Of a DNA stretch of 64,000 nt, positions 33,069-41,007 are shown in pieces. Position 1 is the first letter of the stretch. Every line of letters starts with the position of its first letter. Made by a program: the position numbers and the translations under genes. The DNA is from SG8-41 sp963802355 (GTDB taxonomy: Bacteria; Pseudomonadota; Gammaproteobacteria; Burkholderiales; SG8-41), in NCBI GenBank assembly GCA_963802355.1, contig CAWDIV010000015.1:930001-994000 (forward strand), given 5' to 3'. The notes under the pieces were generated by a model. It made no database searches. It was not told where the DNA came from and saw only the letters and a list, made by a program, of their open reading frames with translations.

Positions 33069-33111
33069 CTGAAAAACCTGCTGGGCGCAACGTGTCGAGC
33101 AGGTTTTTCAG
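33069..33111. promoter_or_regulatory. 14-bp perfect inverted repeat in a divergent promoter region
   Basis: CTGAAAAACCTGCT (33069-33082) and AGCAGGTTTTTCAG (33098-33111) are exact reverse complements separated by 15 nt. They sit between the Bug gene (minus) and the AtuA-like gene (plus). They may form an operator or cruciform, or an attenuator in the leader. Confidence 0.6.
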
Positions 33112-33158
33112 CTGAGATTAGGGATAGGAATCTATCGTCCCTATCGGATTATAGTGAT

Positions 33159-34568
33159 ATGAGCGCGGAAAAAGACGAGATCAGGATCCTCTCGCCCACC
33201 GGCGTGTGCGGCTCGGGTTTCCTCGAAAGCTCGTTCGAGAAGGCGCTCACCCAGAGGCCGGATTTCATCGGCTGCGACGCCGGATCTACCGATCCCGGTC
33301 CGGACTATCTGGGAACCGGACGCACGGCATTTCCCAAGGAGGCCATCCGGCGCGATCTGCGGCTTATGTTGGTGGGCGCGAGAAGGCTGGGCATACCGCT
33401 CCTGATCGGCTCCGCGGGCACCGCCGGCGCCGACAGCCAGCTCGACCTGATGCGCGAACTCACCGAGGATATCGCGGCCGCCGAGCGCCTCCAGTTCAAG
33501 CTGGCGCTCGTGTACTCGGAGCAGGATAAGTCCTATCTAAGCAGGAAAATGCGCGAAGGGCGTATCAAGCCACTGCATCCGGCTCCGGAATTCGATGAGG
33601 CAGCTATCGATCGCAGCGAGCATATCGTCGGCATGATGGGCGCCGAGCCGTTTCAGCGCGCCCTCGAAGCCGGAGCGGATGTCGTTCTCGCCGGGCGCGC
33701 GAGCGATACGGCGATATTCGCGGCGCTCCCGGTCATGCGGGGCTTCGCGGAGGGAATCGCCTGGCACGCCGCGAAAATACTGGAATGCGGCGCGGCGGCG
33801 GTGGTAAACCGCAAGACGCCGGATTGCATGTTCGCCTGGGTACGCAAGGACCACTTCGTGGTCGAGGCGCCCGATGCCGGCCTGCGCTGCACGCCGCAGA
33901 GCATCGCCTCGCACAGCCTCTATGAGAACGCGGATCCCTTCAGGCTGGTGGAGTGCTCGGGTACGCTCGATCTCACAAATTCCCGCTACGAGGCCGCAAG
34001 CGACCGATCGGTGAAGGTCTCCGACAGTGAATTCATCCCGGCGCAGCGCTACACCGTCAAACTGGAGGGCGCGGAGAAAGCGGGCTACCAGAGCATCCTC
34101 ATCGGCTCGATACGCGATCCCTTCATCATTCGGCAGATCGACGACTGGACGGCGCGGCTCACCGACAAGATCCATGCGCGCGTCAACATGGTTTACGGCG
34201 ACCGGCTCAAGGCGGAGAACTATCTCCTCAACATCCGCATTTATGGAAAGAATGGCACGATGGGTCCGCTGGAGCCGGTTACGGACAGCCGCGCGCACGA
34301 GCTGTGCCTCGTGTTCGAAGCGACCGCCCCGACGCAGGAGATCGCGAGCACCATCGCGCAGATCACGCGGCATCAGGCGCTGCACCTGCCGATACCGGAA
34401 TGGAGCGGCCTCATCACAGCCCTTGCCTGCCCCTACAATCACCTCGATCGCGGCGCGGTCTATCGTTTCAACGTCAACCACGTCGTCGAGCCGGATGACC
34501 CCTACGAGATGTTCCCCATGGAGCTCACCGAAGTGGGCGGTTCCGCCGCAAGGAGAGTTTCCGCATGA
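33159..34568 (+). CDS. AtuA-like (DUF1446) acyclic terpene utilisation family protein
   Basis: A 469-residue soluble protein. DFIGCDAGSTDPGPDYLGTG near the N-terminus and GRASDTAIFAALP near residue 185 are signature blocks of DUF1446/AtuA. The founding protein belongs to the citronellol/geraniol pathway, but most members have unknown reactions. It overlaps the next gene by 4 bp (ATGA), a small DUF4387 subunit-like protein often found as its C-terminal partner. The divergent Bug protein suggests carboxylate uptake for this module. Confidence 0.87.
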   Translation: MSAEKDEIRILSPTGVCGSGFLESSFEKALTQRPDFIGCDAGSTDPGPDYLGTGRTAFPKEAIRRDLRLMLVGARRLGIPLLIGSAGTAGADSQLDLMRELTEDIAAAERLQFKLALVYSEQDKSYLSRKMREGRIKPLHPAPEFDEAAIDRSEHIVGMMGAEPFQRALEAGADVVLAGRASDTAIFAALPVMRGFAEGIAWHAAKILECGAAAVVNRKTPDCMFAWVRKDHFVVEAPDAGLRCTPQSIASHSLYENADPFRLVECSGTLDLTNSRYEAASDRSVKVSDSEFIPAQRYTVKLEGAEKAGYQSILIGSIRDPFIIRQIDDWTARLTDKIHARVNMVYGDRLKAENYLLNIRIYGKNGTMGPLEPVTDSRAHELCLVFEATAPTQEIASTIAQITRHQALHLPIPEWSGLITALACPYNHLDRGAVYRFNVNHVVEPDDPYEMFPMELTEVGGSAARRVSA

Positions 34569-34873
34569 CGGCCCTGGCGCACCTGGCTCGCTTGATCCGC
34601 AGCAAGAACGCCGGTCCGTTCGAGCTCACGTTCGACATCATGTTCGATGACGCGGCGACGTATCGCCGCGTCAAAGAGTCAGGCGTGCTGACTCGCGAAA
34701 GAATCGCGGCGTGTTACAGACTCGAACCCAGCCAGGTAAAGTTTTTCTTGTGCGACCACGCGCTCGCCATCAAGGCGTCGATCCCGCGCCCCTATTTCCA
34801 GGGCGATCCGCGCGACAGCGACGGGCACGGCGGCCAGCAGTACGCGCCGCTCATGGACATCGAAATTCCATAA
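34565..34873 (+). CDS. DUF4387 (AtuA C-terminal-like) protein
   Basis: 102 residues, LARLIRSKNAGPFELTFDIMF at the start and DSDGHGGQQYAPLMDI at the end, typical of DUF4387. Its ATG overlaps the AtuA-like stop codon (ATGA), so the two are translationally coupled and probably form a complex. No known reaction. Confidence 0.88.
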   Translation: MTALAHLARLIRSKNAGPFELTFDIMFDDAATYRRVKESGVLTRERIAACYRLEPSQVKFFLCDHALAIKASIPRPYFQGDPRDSDGHGGQQYAPLMDIEIP

Positions 34874-34920
34874 ACGTCGGCTCGGGATCCGCCTCAAACC
34901 ACCGCGGTTCAAAAACTGGT

Positions 34921-35114
34921 TTCATAAATGGCTGATGTTCACTCGACCCCGCGCAAGGCTGAGGAGAAACACATTCTTCGCAAGTTAGTCGGTGCCGGGC
35001 TCAATCTCTTGCGATCCTCTCTCGTAAGGGTGTCAGGAACCCTAAACTCTAAGGTTCCTGACACCCTCGTACGCTCGCTCAAGTTGCAATAACTATGTAT
35101 GTATTGACCCCTAG
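34921..35114 (+). repeat. 194-bp inverted repeat, left copy
   Basis: Matches 38336-38529 in reverse orientation with roughly 88-90% identity by eye. It contains a 54-codon ORF and the hairpin AGGGTGTCAGGAACC/GGTTCCTGACACCCT (35027-35067). Its right edge overlaps the HupE-like stop codon. Confidence 0.85.
34928..35092 (+). CDS. 54-residue ORF conserved in both copies of the inverted repeat
   Basis: Begins MADVHSTPRKAEEKHIL and ends DTLVRSLKLQ, with RKLVGAGLNLLRSS in the middle. The right-hand copy encodes a 54-residue protein of the same length with about nine substitutions, mostly conservative (Lys to Arg, Leu to Ile/Val/Phe). The palindrome itself encodes VRVSGTLNSKVPDTLVR. It may be coding, or only an open frame in a repeat. 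No family is recognised. Confidence 0.35.
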   Translation: MADVHSTPRKAEEKHILRKLVGAGLNLLRSSLVRVSGTLNSKVPDTLVRSLKLQ

Positions 35115-36284
35115 CTTCCCATCAATCGCTGCACTGTCCAGAACAGTCCCACCGCGGCGACGGTTGCCGACGCGGGGATGACGACGCGCGGGCGGTACCA
35201 GGCCCGGTTGCGTCCCCAGATCCCCACCGCCAGGTAAGCAACAGCGATGACCGCAAGCTGGCCGAGCTCGACGCCGACGTTGAAGCTGACGAGGGCGGGC
35301 ACGAATTGCCCTTGGGGCAACCCCACCTCCTGCAGCACGCCGGCGAAGCCTAGCCCGTGCAACAGCCCGAAGCCGAATACCACGAGCGCGCGCCACGGCT
35401 TGAGCTGTGGCGTCAGGATATTCTCGACGGCGACGTACACGATCGAGGCGGCAATGAGCGGCTCGACGATCGAGGACGGCAGCGACACGACGCCGTAGAC
35501 CGACAGCGCGAGCGTGACCGAATGCGCAATGGTGAATGCCGTGACCTGGATCAGAAGCGGCGCCATCCGCGGGCTCAACAGAAACAGCCCCAAGACGAAC
35601 AGGATGTGGTCGAGCCCCAGCGGCACGATGTGCGTAAACCCGAGCACGATGTATTCGAGAACGACGTCGGCCATGGTGCGCTGGTCGAACCCCTTGCCGA
35701 TGACGTAGGGCGCGCTGCGCTCGCCATTCTTGAGCCACACCGCATCGAGGCGCTCGCCTTCCTGCACGCGCAGCACGCATGCGCCGAAGCGCTCCGCATA
35801 ACGGAAGGTGATCGTCTTCGCCCCGGCCGGCGTCACGCCCGCCGAGCCGCACACGTGCTCTGGCGCGAAAGCGCGACATCGCCGACCGATGGAATCTCGA
35901 CAGTCCAAGAGCGCGGGACTAACTCGCTCTCCGTCGAACCGCAGCTCGATGCCTTCGAGGTATTTGTCGGCGTCTCCTGATCATCTTCCGCTACGCTTCC
36001 GGGTCGAGCGCGCGCAGGCGGTTGTACTCGCGGGCGTTGGGCGATTCGTCGGTGTCGCGGTGCTGCGGGCTGACTCCCGCGACGACCGCTTCCAGGTTGA
36101 CGACGATCGCGAGCTCGTAGCGCCCGTCCGGCGCGAGGGCGAGTGTGGCGACCGCGGGACGGATTTCGTGGGCGAGCGAAGATGCCGCTTGACCGAAAAT
36201 TAGCCACAGTAGGAACAACCTGAACAGGGTGAATTTCCAGCGCCGCGCCGGCATCTTCGCTAACTTGGTACGCAAGGATCTCAT
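35111..36284 (-). CDS. HupE/UreJ-like membrane protein (two or more frameshifts)
   Basis: The N-terminal signal peptide and AHEIRPAVATLAL (from ATG 36284) lead into a soluble region that breaks near 35990 and again between 35880 and 35850. KYLEGIELRFDG, VEIPSVGDVALSRQ and AKTITFRYAERFG lie in consecutive frames. The C-terminal half is intact: YIVLGFTHIVPLGLDHILFVLGLFLLS, HSVTLALSVYG and FGFGLLHGLGFAGVL give six or seven helices with the GxxHIxxGxDHxxF motif of HupE/UreJ-2 proteins. It may move or sense a metal such as nickel, but this branch is uncharacterised. The DUF4198 gene is divergent, 17 bp away. Confidence 0.75.
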
Positions 36285-36301
36285 GTTAAGCTGATCGGCG
36301 C

Positions 36302-37135
36302 ATGCAAGAAAGCTGCTTCATCGACGGCCGATTGCGCCGGGAGTCTTCGCAACGAATCGTGATATTGCTCGCGGCGGTCTGCTTGCTGGCTGCGCGGCCG
36401 GCGATGGCGCACGAGTTCTGGATCGAGCCCCAGCAATTCCGGCCCACGCCGGGCGCAAAGGTCCCGGTCCGGCTTCACGTCGGGCAATACTTCAAAGGCA
36501 ATTCGATACCGTGGCTCAGCGACAACTACGAGAGCTTCTCATATGCCGACGCACGGGGCACCGAAAAAATCCGCAGCGTCCTCGGAGACGATCCGGCTGC
36601 GACGCTCACCGTCCGTGCGCCGGGCAGGATCTGGCTGGTGCTGCGCAGCGTCTACTTCGAGCTCACCTACGACAAGCCGGGCGAATTCGAGGCATTTCTT
36701 GCCAAGGAGGGTATCGACCACCTGGTCCCACGCGGGCAGCGCGGCAAGCTTCCCGTCAAGGAAACCTATTCGCGCTGCGCGAAGTCGCTGCTGCTCGCAG
36801 GACCGCTGCCCCAGGGGTCGGCTCCCGACCGCGCGTTCGGCTTGCCGCTCGAGCTGGTCGCCGAAAGCGATCCCTATGCCGCCAAGGCAACGGAATTCAA
36901 GGTGAGGCTGCTCTACCGCGGCGCGCCGCTGCCGGGTGCGCTGGTGACCGCCTTCCACAAAGCGGTCCCGGACCGGCGCGTGGAGGCGCGCACCGATGCG
37001 TCCGGCCGCGCGCGGCTCGCGCTCGACCGGCAAGGCGCCTGGCTGCTGAACGCGGTGCATCTGCTGCCGGCGTCGAGGAAGAGCGGAGCGCAGTGGGAGA
37101 CCATGTGGTCTTCGCTGACCTTCGAGATTCCCTAG
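36302..37135 (+). CDS. DUF4198 periplasmic protein
   Basis: 277 residues. The signal peptide ends at AMAHEFW, the usual start of mature DUF4198 proteins, which have a nickel-uptake-like (NikM/CbiK-type) beta fold. Conserved HVGQYFKGN and LLYRGAPLPGALVTAFHK lie in the two beta domains. An alternative start at ATG 36404 would cut the signal peptide. Neighbouring a HupE-like protein, it may take part in metal handling; this is inference. Confidence 0.8.
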   Translation: MQESCFIDGRLRRESSQRIVILLAAVCLLAARPAMAHEFWIEPQQFRPTPGAKVPVRLHVGQYFKGNSIPWLSDNYESFSYADARGTEKIRSVLGDDPAATLTVRAPGRIWLVLRSVYFELTYDKPGEFEAFLAKEGIDHLVPRGQRGKLPVKETYSRCAKSLLLAGPLPQGSAPDRAFGLPLELVAESDPYAAKATEFKVRLLYRGAPLPGALVTAFHKAVPDRRVEARTDASGRARLALDRQGAWLLNAVHLLPASRKSGAQWETMWSSLTFEIP

Positions 37136-37150
37136 ACACGGAACGGGCGG

Positions 37151-37192
37151 AAGGTGTCAGGAACCCTAAACGCTAAGGTTCCTGACACCTTT
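37151..37192. repeat. GTGTCAGGAACC palindrome, isolated copy
   Basis: AAGGTGTCAGGAACC and GGTTCCTGACACCTT flank CTAAACGCTAA. It is the same hairpin as at the centre of the 194-bp repeats but without their flanks. A half-copy lies at 31972-31988. It follows the DUF4198 stop and may act as a terminator. Confidence 0.8.
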
Positions 37193-37316
37193 CCAAGGTG
37201 TGCCACAGGGCGTCGATTTGTGCCAGGCAGAGTTCAACGCATCCGTGTAGGCAACCGGGAACGGCATAAAATAGGTCTGCCAGAAGTGCTGGAGTGTCAA
37301 CCGAGACCAACACGGC

Positions 37317-38294
37317 ATGCCGATCCATAAACATCCGACGTTGCGCGTAGTACCTGCATTGCTCGTGGTCGCCGTCGCAAGCGGCGCTTTCGGGCAGGTC
37401 TATCCCTCGAAGCCGATCCGCCTGATCGTGCCTTTCGCTCCGGGCGGCGGCACCGATATCACGGCACGCGCAGTCGCACAAAAGCTGACCGAGACCTGGG
37501 GCCAGACGGTCGTCACTGACAATCGCCCGGGCGCCAACGGCACGATCGGCGTGGACGTGGCGGCGAAATCCGCGCCCGACGGATACACGCTGACCATGAT
37601 CTCCTCCAGCCACGCGGTGAACGTAGGCCTCTACACCAAGTTGCCCTACGATCTGATTAAGGATCTTGCCCCGATTATCCAGTTGACGCGCCAGCCCTAT
37701 GCACTGGTGATCCACCCCTCGGTGCCGGCCAAGTCGGTCAAGGAGCTGGTCGCGCTCGCCAGGGCGAAATCGGGAGCGCTCAACTACGGGTCATCGGGCA
37801 CCGGCGGGCTTTCTCACCTCGGTGGCGCTCTCTTGGGCTCACTGACCGGCACGGAGCTCACCCACGTGCCGTACAAGGGCGGCGCGCCGGCGATGACCGA
37901 CGTCATCGCGGGGCAGATCCAGATGCTGTTCGGAACGCTCCTGCTGACGGGTCCTCATGTGAAGTCCGGCCGGCTGCGCGCGCTGGCGGTCACTACGGCT
38001 CAGCGCTGGCCGGGCGCCCCTGAGCTTCCCACGATGCAGGAGGCCGGCGTACCCGGTTTCGAAATCACGCAGTGGTACGGCCTTCTCGCTCCAGTAAAGA
38101 CGCCGCAACCTATCGTAGACAAGCTCAACAAGGAAATCGCGCGCATCCTGCACCAGCCCGACGTCAAGGATAAACTCGCCACAGACGGGGCCGAAGCCGT
38201 AGGTAACAGCGCCGAGCAATTCGGCACCCACGTCCGCTCGGAGGTCGCCAAGTACGGGAAACTCGTCAAGCAGATGGGACTCAAGCTCGAATAA
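37317..38294 (+). CDS. Bug/TctC-family substrate-binding protein
   Basis: 325 residues. The signal peptide ends at AFGQ, followed by VYPSKPIRLIVPFAPGGGTDITAR. GSSGTGGLSHLGGALL and THVPYKGGAPAMTDVIAG complete the family blocks. A periplasmic carboxylate-binding protein; the ligand is not predictable. Intact. It is inside the segment bounded by inverted repeats and is distinct from the other two Bug proteins of the window. Confidence 0.93.
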   Translation: MPIHKHPTLRVVPALLVVAVASGAFGQVYPSKPIRLIVPFAPGGGTDITARAVAQKLTETWGQTVVTDNRPGANGTIGVDVAAKSAPDGYTLTMISSSHAVNVGLYTKLPYDLIKDLAPIIQLTRQPYALVIHPSVPAKSVKELVALARAKSGALNYGSSGTGGLSHLGGALLGSLTGTELTHVPYKGGAPAMTDVIAGQIQMLFGTLLLTGPHVKSGRLRALAVTTAQRWPGAPELPTMQEAGVPGFEITQWYGLLAPVKTPQPIVDKLNKEIARILHQPDVKDKLATDGAEAVGNSAEQFGTHVRSEVAKYGKLVKQMGLKLE

Positions 38295-38335
38295 CTGAAC
38301 CGCCAAGAAATTCGCGACTTACGAATCACGAATCA

Positions 38336-38529
38336 CTAGAGGTCAATTCATAAATAGTTATTGCGACTTGACCGAGCGTACGAGGGTGTCAGGAACCTTA
38401 GAGTTTAGGGTTCCTGACACCCTTACGATAGAGGATCGCAAGAAATTGAGCCCGGCACCGACCAGCTTGCGAAGAATGTGTCTCTCCTGAGCCCTGCGCG
38501 AGGTCGAATGAACATCAGCCATTTGTTAA
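38336..38529 (-). repeat. 194-bp inverted repeat, right copy
   Basis: Reverse-oriented partner of 34921-35114, exactly the same length. It contains the palindrome at 38383-38423 and the conserved 54-codon ORF on the minus strand. It ends 23 bp before the MmgE/PrpD start. Confidence 0.85.
38358..38522 (-). CDS. 54-residue ORF conserved in the right repeat copy
   Basis: Begins MADVHSTSRRAQERHIL and ends DTLVRSVKSQ; same length and frame as the ORF at 34928-35092. The start and stop codons are preserved in both copies. No homology is recognised, and its expression is unproven. Confidence 0.35.
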   Translation of the reverse strand: MADVHSTSRRAQERHILRKLVGAGLNFLRSSIVRVSGTLNSKVPDTLVRSVKSQ

Positions 38530-38552
38530 ATCATTTCTAATCACGGGGACTT

Positions 38553-39953
38553 ATGACACTCGCACTGGAACTTGCAAAGCGCATCAATTCGCTTACCTAT
38601 GATGAATTGCCGCCCGCGGCAATTCATTGGGCAAAGATCGGTATCCTGGATATTTTGGGAGTGACGCTGGCGGGCGCCGGGGAGGACACCACGACGATCC
38701 CCAGGGACATCCTGCTGCGAGGCGCGGGCAGCGGCCCGTCGCTCATTTTCGGCGGCAACACCCGTGTCGGCGCGCTCGATGCGGCGCTCGTCAATGGCAC
38801 TGCGTCGCACGCGCTCGATTTCGACGACTGCAACAACACGATCGGCGGCCACCCTTCGGCGCCTATCCTGCCGGCGCTGATCGCGCTCGCCGACGACATC
38901 GGCGCAACGGGCCGCGATTTCATCGCCGCCTACGTCGCGGGCTTCGAGACCGAGTGCAAGATCGCGATGGGTGTGCATTTCTATCACTACACCCACGGCT
39001 GGCATCCGACCGCCACCTTGGGCGTCTTCGGCAGCGCCGCGGCCTGCGCGAAGCTCATGAGACTGCCCGACGAGAAGGTGGCGACCGCACTGTCGATCGC
39101 CGCTTCGCTCGCCTCGGGCATCAAGGCGAACTTCGGCACGATGGTGAAGCCGCTGCACGTCGGCCACTGCACGAAGAACGGCCTGTTCGCCGCGCTGCTC
39201 GCGCGCGACGGGTTCACGGCAAACCACAATGCCTTCGAGCACAAGCAGGGCTTTTTCAACGTCTTCAACGGCGCGGGCAACTACGATGCGGCGAAGATCC
39301 TGCCCGCGTGGGGACAGCCGTTCGACATCGTGAAGCCGGGCATCGCGATCAAGCAATACCCGTGCTGCGGCAGCACGCATTCGGCGCTGGACGCGGCGCT
39401 CAGGTTGGCGCGCGAGCACAAGCCCGCAGCCGAGGAAATAGAGCGGATCGATGTGTGGACCCACGCCCGGCGCCTCGAGCACACAAACCGGCCCGAGCCC
39501 AAGAGCGCGCTCGATGCCAAGTTCAGCGTCCAATACTGCATGACCCGGGCGTTCCTGGACCGCCGCGTGTCAATCGAGCACTTCGACGGCAACGCTTACG
39601 AAGCGCCGGCGGTCCGCAAGCTGCTACCGCGCGTGCATGCCGCGCCTTATACCACCGCGCAGTTTCCGGCGGAGAATCACTACGGCGCGGAAGTGAAAGT
39701 CAGCCTGCGCGGCGGCAAGGTGCTCTCGGCCAAGGTGGACCAGCCGTTCGGCCGCACCACCGAGAATCCCCTGCCCGCCTCGCTGCTGAAGGAAAAATTC
39801 GACGACTGCGCAGCGCGCGCACTGCCACGGGACCGAATCGCGTCGGTCTATTCGACGATACAGAGTTTCGAAACCCTGAAAGATGTGCGCGAGCTGACCG
39901 CGGCCATAGCCGTGCCCGCCAAGGAAAGCGCACGGCGCGCCAGCGTTGCCTGA
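38553..39953 (+). CDS. MmgE/PrpD family protein
   Basis: A 466-residue, unbroken protein of the 2-methylcitrate dehydratase (PrpD)/aconitate decarboxylase fold. NGTASHALDFDDCN near residue 90 and GFETECKIAMGVHFYHYTHGWHPTAT near residue 135 hold the conserved His and Asp region. IKQYPCCGSTHSALDA is also typical. The family acts on tricarboxylates or itaconate-like acids; the exact substrate is unknown. Close to Bug carboxylate-binding proteins, so a role in carboxylate breakdown is plausible. Confidence 0.92.
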   Translation: MTLALELAKRINSLTYDELPPAAIHWAKIGILDILGVTLAGAGEDTTTIPRDILLRGAGSGPSLIFGGNTRVGALDAALVNGTASHALDFDDCNNTIGGHPSAPILPALIALADDIGATGRDFIAAYVAGFETECKIAMGVHFYHYTHGWHPTATLGVFGSAAACAKLMRLPDEKVATALSIAASLASGIKANFGTMVKPLHVGHCTKNGLFAALLARDGFTANHNAFEHKQGFFNVFNGAGNYDAAKILPAWGQPFDIVKPGIAIKQYPCCGSTHSALDAALRLAREHKPAAEEIERIDVWTHARRLEHTNRPEPKSALDAKFSVQYCMTRAFLDRRVSIEHFDGNAYEAPAVRKLLPRVHAAPYTTAQFPAENHYGAEVKVSLRGGKVLSAKVDQPFGRTTENPLPASLLKEKFDDCAARALPRDRIASVYSTIQSFETLKDVRELTAAIAVPAKESARRASVA

Positions 39954-40022
39954 AAGCACGGGTGAGCCGCGGTAGCTTCCGCAGCACTCATCTCCGCCTC
40001 CAACCACTACAGGGTAGAACCC

Positions 40023-40491
40023 ATGTCCGAACACCACGGAAACCATCCGCTCGCAAGCGTTACGGGAGTGCTTACGCTTGCCGCATGGTCGGTTTACGTA
40101 CTGTCCGCCGTTTTGGACCTACCCCGAGTTCCCGCCCTCCGTGCTCGTTACCGGTGGCTTCGGTATCGCCGCGTGCCTCGCCGTCGCCTTCAATTTCAAG
40201 TACTGGCGTGCCGCCGTTTTGCTCGCCTCTTCCCTCTATCTCGTGCTCTACGCGATACGCGTGATCCGCATGACCACGATGACGACGCCAGACATGTCGT
40301 TTCTGTCCGCGATATCGTTCTATTACAGCGTCTCATGGCAATTGGCCGCCAGCATGTTTCAGGAGAAAGGCGTGGTAGGGGGTTTCACCCATGCTTTTCT
40401 CGAATACGTCATGCCCGTGCTCATGGTTGCCCTTATCGCAATTGCCCTGGCATCCCCACGCCGGCGGGCCAGCGAGAGGAGCGCTGGCTGA
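40023..40491 (+). CDS. Small polytopic membrane protein (one frameshift at a T-run)
   Basis: The start is ATG 40023. The first helix ASVTGVLTLAAWSVYVLSAV is followed by TTTT at 40111-40114. Removing one T gives AVWTYPEFPPSVLVTGGFG and three more helices to 40491. About 156 residues with four membrane segments, a metal-like EHHGNH N-terminus and a charged C-terminus. Family not recognised. Confidence 0.6.
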
Positions 40492-40602
40492 TCTCACCAC
40501 GGTGCAATCGACACAAGACAAGCGGGGACATTGCCGTGATGGATCGAATTTCATGCAACCAACAGAAGTGAGGAGCCTCTAACATATCGAGGTGAAGTTT
40601 AT

Positions 40603-40872
40603 ATGTGTAGAAACATCAAGACTCTGTTCAATTTCGAACCACCTGTGACGGACGAGGAAATTCATGCGGCCGCACTACAATTCGTGAGAAAGGTGAGCGG
40701 CTTCAACAAGCCATCGAAAGTTAATGAAGCTGCGTTTCTTGCGGCTGTTGACAAGGTAGCAGCAGTTTCTAGAAACCTTCTGAGCTCGCTCGAGACGAAT
40801 GCACTGCCGAGGAACCGCGAGGAAGAGGCCGCCAGGGCACGAGCGCGCGCTGCTCAAAGGTTCGCCGCGTGA
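40603..40872 (+). CDS. DUF2277 family protein
   Basis: 89 residues beginning MCRNIKTLFNFEPPVTDEEI and containing LQFVRKVSGFNKPSKVNEAAF, the DUF2277 signature. The C-terminus is helical and Arg/Ala-rich. Small cytoplasmic protein of unknown function, widespread in bacteria. Full length, no break. Confidence 0.92.
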   Translation: MCRNIKTLFNFEPPVTDEEIHAAALQFVRKVSGFNKPSKVNEAAFLAAVDKVAAVSRNLLSSLETNALPRNREEEAARARARAAQRFAA

Positions 40873-41007
40873 ACAGTTCGCCAGCTAGCCCTTATCGGTG
40901 GCCATCGGTGGTTAGATTATCGTTATTGATTTCCTCCTCTTCCTCCGCGTCTCCGGTAAGGATTGCGGCGAAGACTCGCAGGGATTCATGCAATCCCGGA
41001 GCTCGTC

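Noticed and set aside
34921..38529. Classical composite transposon
   Set aside because: The bounding repeats are 194 bp with no transposase and no clear target-site duplication.
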